This document shows, one piece after another, positions 60,961 through 64,000 of a stretch of 64,000 nt of DNA. The position numbers and the translations under genes were made by a program. The stretch is from the NCBI GenBank assembly GCA_963693315.1, contig OY856188.1, forward strand, positions 214,776,453 through 214,840,452, written 5' to 3'. The notes below the pieces were generated by a model. The model was not told the origin of the DNA, made no database searches, and saw nothing but the letters and a program-made list of their open reading frames with translations. Within the stretch, counting starts at the first letter, position 1. Each line of letters starts with the position of its first letter. Source of the DNA: Diogma glabrata (Eukaryota > Arthropoda > Insecta > Diptera > Cylindrotomidae).

Positions 60961-63519
60961 AAACAATCACTTTTTTCTTTTAATTATATCGATAACCGAA
61001 ATTGTTCCCTTCGAAAAAAAAATTGTTTTCATCTCAATTTTTGCAATTATGCACTGAAAACCAGATTTTTCTTTTCTTAATTTTTTTTTATTTATAAAAG
61101 TTTAAGTCAAATAAAACAAACAAACAAAAATGAAATTCAAGAAGTAATTTTAGATATATCTTTCAAAATAAAATGAATGTAATGAATCCAATTAAATTGA
61201 TAAAGGAAGTACGGAATAAAAATTAGTAAATATACGCAATATACACAGTAACGAATGAAAGATCTAATTTTCATAGAAATAATTTATAGAATGTAGAAGG
61301 TTAAGGGCCGTTTTTAGTTACCGTTACAAGTTGATCAATTATATTATTTTGTAAGATCATTTTGTTGATTGAAATAAGAGATTGATCGATTCAATAGTAT
61401 GTTTTGATTTTTATTGGCGCTAAAGAATCAGTTTTTTTATTGAAATATTTTAGAAATTAATTTGATGAATTATTAGAAAGATACAAAATGAAATACTAAT
61501 TTTTGAACAATTTATTTATATTTTTGTGTAACGTAAATATTAGGTGTATTTTAATTGTTAGTGAATCAAATCAATCGAAATTGTGGGCGTTCATTAAATA
61601 AAGTTTAAAATTTTTTGTTATTGATTTAGAATATACTGCTTTGAATCCTTATCCGTTGAGTAATATATTTTAAAGTTACTGCATGATTTTGATAATGCGT
61701 TATTGCTTTCGAGTCAATTTATTGTGTCTATCACAGAATCTCTGTAGACCACACCAACGATTGAACATCAGATTAAGTGAATTTCTTTTCAATTTGAATT
61801 ACAAATTTTGCAGTTTGATTTTTGATTGTTTTGCAGTAGGTGTGCAGATTGTTAAATATTTTATTATTACACTGCGTTATAAGAATTCCTCTCTCGGGGG
61901 TTGGTTGCTTCTTCTAAACATTCTTGTTGGTCACTTAAGATGCTTTAAAGTAAATTTTTTTTGTTTTATTCTTAATGCATTCATTATCAAACTTCATACA
62001 TCTAGTACTTACATAATTTCGAATACTACTGATGTCGTTTATATCGATGTTTTTCACATCGCGTTGCAGAAAATTTAATTGTTTAGATGCTTTATTCTTA
62101 TTGCTTTTTCCGATTTCCCTAGAACTATAACCGTATCCATGTACGTGGAATTAGGCACACCACACTTCATAATTTTATAATATAATAAAATTATGATTTT
62201 TAAATAATTTATAATTCACTATTTTCCAAAACAACATGCCAATGCAGTTAGGCGTTGATAGTTTCGCGTGAAACTTATGATCCATATAAAGGGCTTTTTA
62301 GTTCCAAATCGTATAGTGCCTATTTTTAATTAAGGGTATGTTTTAATACTTAAGAAAAACTCTTGAACAAAAATATGGTTTCAGGTTACAATCAACAAAT
62401 TCTCGTATAAAACAATCAAATTCGTTGATATGCATTTTGTGTTCTTTTCAACCTGTTACACTTCATGAATCTTATCAAAACCCTACCCAATACCTATATA
62501 CAAATAAATATTAACCAAACGATTTATTTAACTTTAATTTTCACATAGTTAAACAGTAATAAATTAATAACAATTATGAAATAATCAACTAAAATCATCA
62601 AGTCATAACATTAGAAATATTGAAATGGAAATGATCAAAGTCTATATAAAATGATAAAAAAGCGATCAAATTCTTTTTACTCTATAAATAATAAAAAATT
62701 CCATTGATTGATTGTTGGAATTATTTTTCTGACTTATCATTTAAATTTGGTTGATTAATTGATTTTATGCGGTAGTTTATTATGAGATCATCTTAATTTT
62801 TTATTTACTTATTATACATTGATTTAATTGTTGAATTATTATTGTACGATATTAAGTTTATTTCGTGAGAATTATTTATGCATACAGTAGTTTTGTATCT
62901 CGTATTACAGTCAGGGTTTTGTTGAAAATCCTTAGATTTAAGTTGTTAAAATCAACGTATGTAAAATATTAATTCCGAAATCTACTAATAGTATGTCGAC
63001 AAGATTATTGGCAGCATATTTTTCGGTAAAACACAATCAATTCTATTTCTCACTTAAAAGCCTGACCATTTTCATGGTTTCACGTCTAGCCTATCACAAA
63101 AAATTTATGTTCAACAACATAAACAACAAATTTGATGAAAAATTCCATAAATATATCAATTAGGCGCCAAATATGATAAAAAAAACACAAAAAAGAAATG
63201 TCAACGATAAACATTCAATTCAACAAAATAAGGGAATCAAACAAAACCAACCGTATGATTGATTGACTTAATAATTATTATTTTATCATAAAACAAGAAT
63301 GAATTATTGTTTACCTTTGTTTTTTATATTATTAATATTAATTTCTTAATATGAATATTAAAATAATATTACAAAAAGTATGAAAAATGTTTGTAATTCT
63401 TATGTAAAAATTTCGATATTATTAAATATACCTTTTGGGAAACTGTTATACGTTTGAGCTTGAAAATAACTTCGTTTGAATTTTACTTGCGATTTCTTTT
63501 TAATAGTAGATTATACACC
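60961..63519. other. AT-rich DNA upstream of the cuticle gene
   Basis: No second gene recognised. The 131-codon plus-strand frame at 61683-62078 is hydrophobic with no motif or context and is not supported. Confidence 0.4.
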
Positions 63520-63606
63520 AAGGGAGAGAAGTTCATGTTTCTCTCCGTTTTTCAAACACATAAGGTGTGTTTGGACTGAGGGAGATATGACATGCTCTCT
63601 CCAGAG
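63520..63606. repeat. Short imperfect palindrome (GGAGAG ends)
   Basis: GGGAGAGAAGTTCATGTTTC on the left and its imperfect inverse ending CATGCTCTCC on the right meet at TTTCAAACACA and TGTGTTTGGAC. It is about 87 bp and resembles a miniature foldback element. Confidence 0.65.
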
Positions 63607-64000
63607 GAATATATATATATACTATTTTTTGCACGACCACAATATGTCCACATATCCACGAACACAAAAAATTATGATATTAAAATCTAAATCTAATCAT
63701 TTAAAGAACACAAACATTATAATTTTAATGTTCATCTTAGCAGGCGGTTTTTATACAAATTTGTTTGAATTTATTGTAAATATTTCTGTTTCCATGAAAA
63801 CTATCATTGTTGTGAATTGTCATGGTTTGTTATATTTTACTCCTAAGTAGGCAAAAGATGCAATCCGCTCCCGCAAATGAGGGAGCGGATTTGAACTTTA
63901 TATACAATTCGTGCAAAAGATATTTAAAATAATGATGCAAGATCGAATAATTAAACGTTTTGCGTCATGTAATAGGTTGAATTGACGAATATAACCCTGT
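63607..64000. other. Gene-free end of the window
   Basis: A perfect hairpin, CCGCTCCC-GCAAATGA-GGGAGCGG, lies at about 63867-63890. Nothing else is recognised. Confidence 0.5.

Noticed and set aside
61683..62078. 131-codon membrane-like protein upstream of the cuticle gene
   Set aside because: Phe/Leu/Ile richness follows from AT-rich DNA. No motif, promoter or splice context was found.
63476..63850. 124-codon plus-strand frame
   Set aside because: It runs across a short palindrome and AT-rich sequence, and no domain is recognised.

Overview
The window is AT-rich nuclear DNA from an insect or other arthropod, probably a fly-like (lower dipteran) genome. The strongest evidence is one complete RR-2 cuticular protein gene with the usual tiny first exon (minus strand, 59.9-61.0 kb). 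The mariner, decayed hAT, Helitron, RTE-like and jockey-like LINE remnants also fit an insect. The order Diptera is a guess. No host tRNA or rRNA gene, CRISPR array or operon was found.

Apart from that gene, almost everything recognisable is mobile DNA, much of it nested. 0-10 kb: a small TA-flanked MITE, a 2.5-kb terminal-inverted-repeat (TIR) element carrying a 1-kb minisatellite, a decayed Helitron protein and a LINE RNase H. 10.7-14 kb: an inverted-repeat element split by two other elements, then a 540-bp foldback palindrome. 15.7-19.8 kb: a 4-kb hAT with an 8-bp target duplication, a dead BED-hAT transposase and several MITEs inside. 20.9 kb: a Helitron 3-prime end. 21-24.7 kb: a broken RTE/BovB-like LINE.

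25.7-33.6 kb is a (TA)n region of about 1 kb in total, split into five tracts. Between the tracts lie a 4.3-kb Helitron with both ends visible, a 1.06-kb TIR element and a 0.8-kb palindrome. 36.5-43 kb holds jockey-like LINE pieces on both strands, an apparently intact mariner (38063-39353, DD34D) and a decayed Crypton-like tyrosine recombinase.

43.4-58.9 kb is dominated by one repeat family (copies at 43381-45661, 48930-49345, 49466-53242 minus, 57510-58907). It has hairpin ends, matching subterminal repeats, a GTCC-type microsatellite and AT-rich central minisatellites, an architecture resembling Helentron-type non-autonomous elements. One copy is split by a 1.59-kb solo LTR (TG...CA, 5-bp duplication) that contains its own 70-bp minisatellite. 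A hAT-like MITE (45852-46886) and a tRNA-derived SINE family (two copies) complete the set.

The transposon genes do not form a shared pathway. Only the mariner looks able to make its protein, and the cuticle gene is the only host gene supported. All calls come from reading the sequence without database searches; the translations used for domain recognition were made by eye and boundaries are approximate unless target duplications are given.
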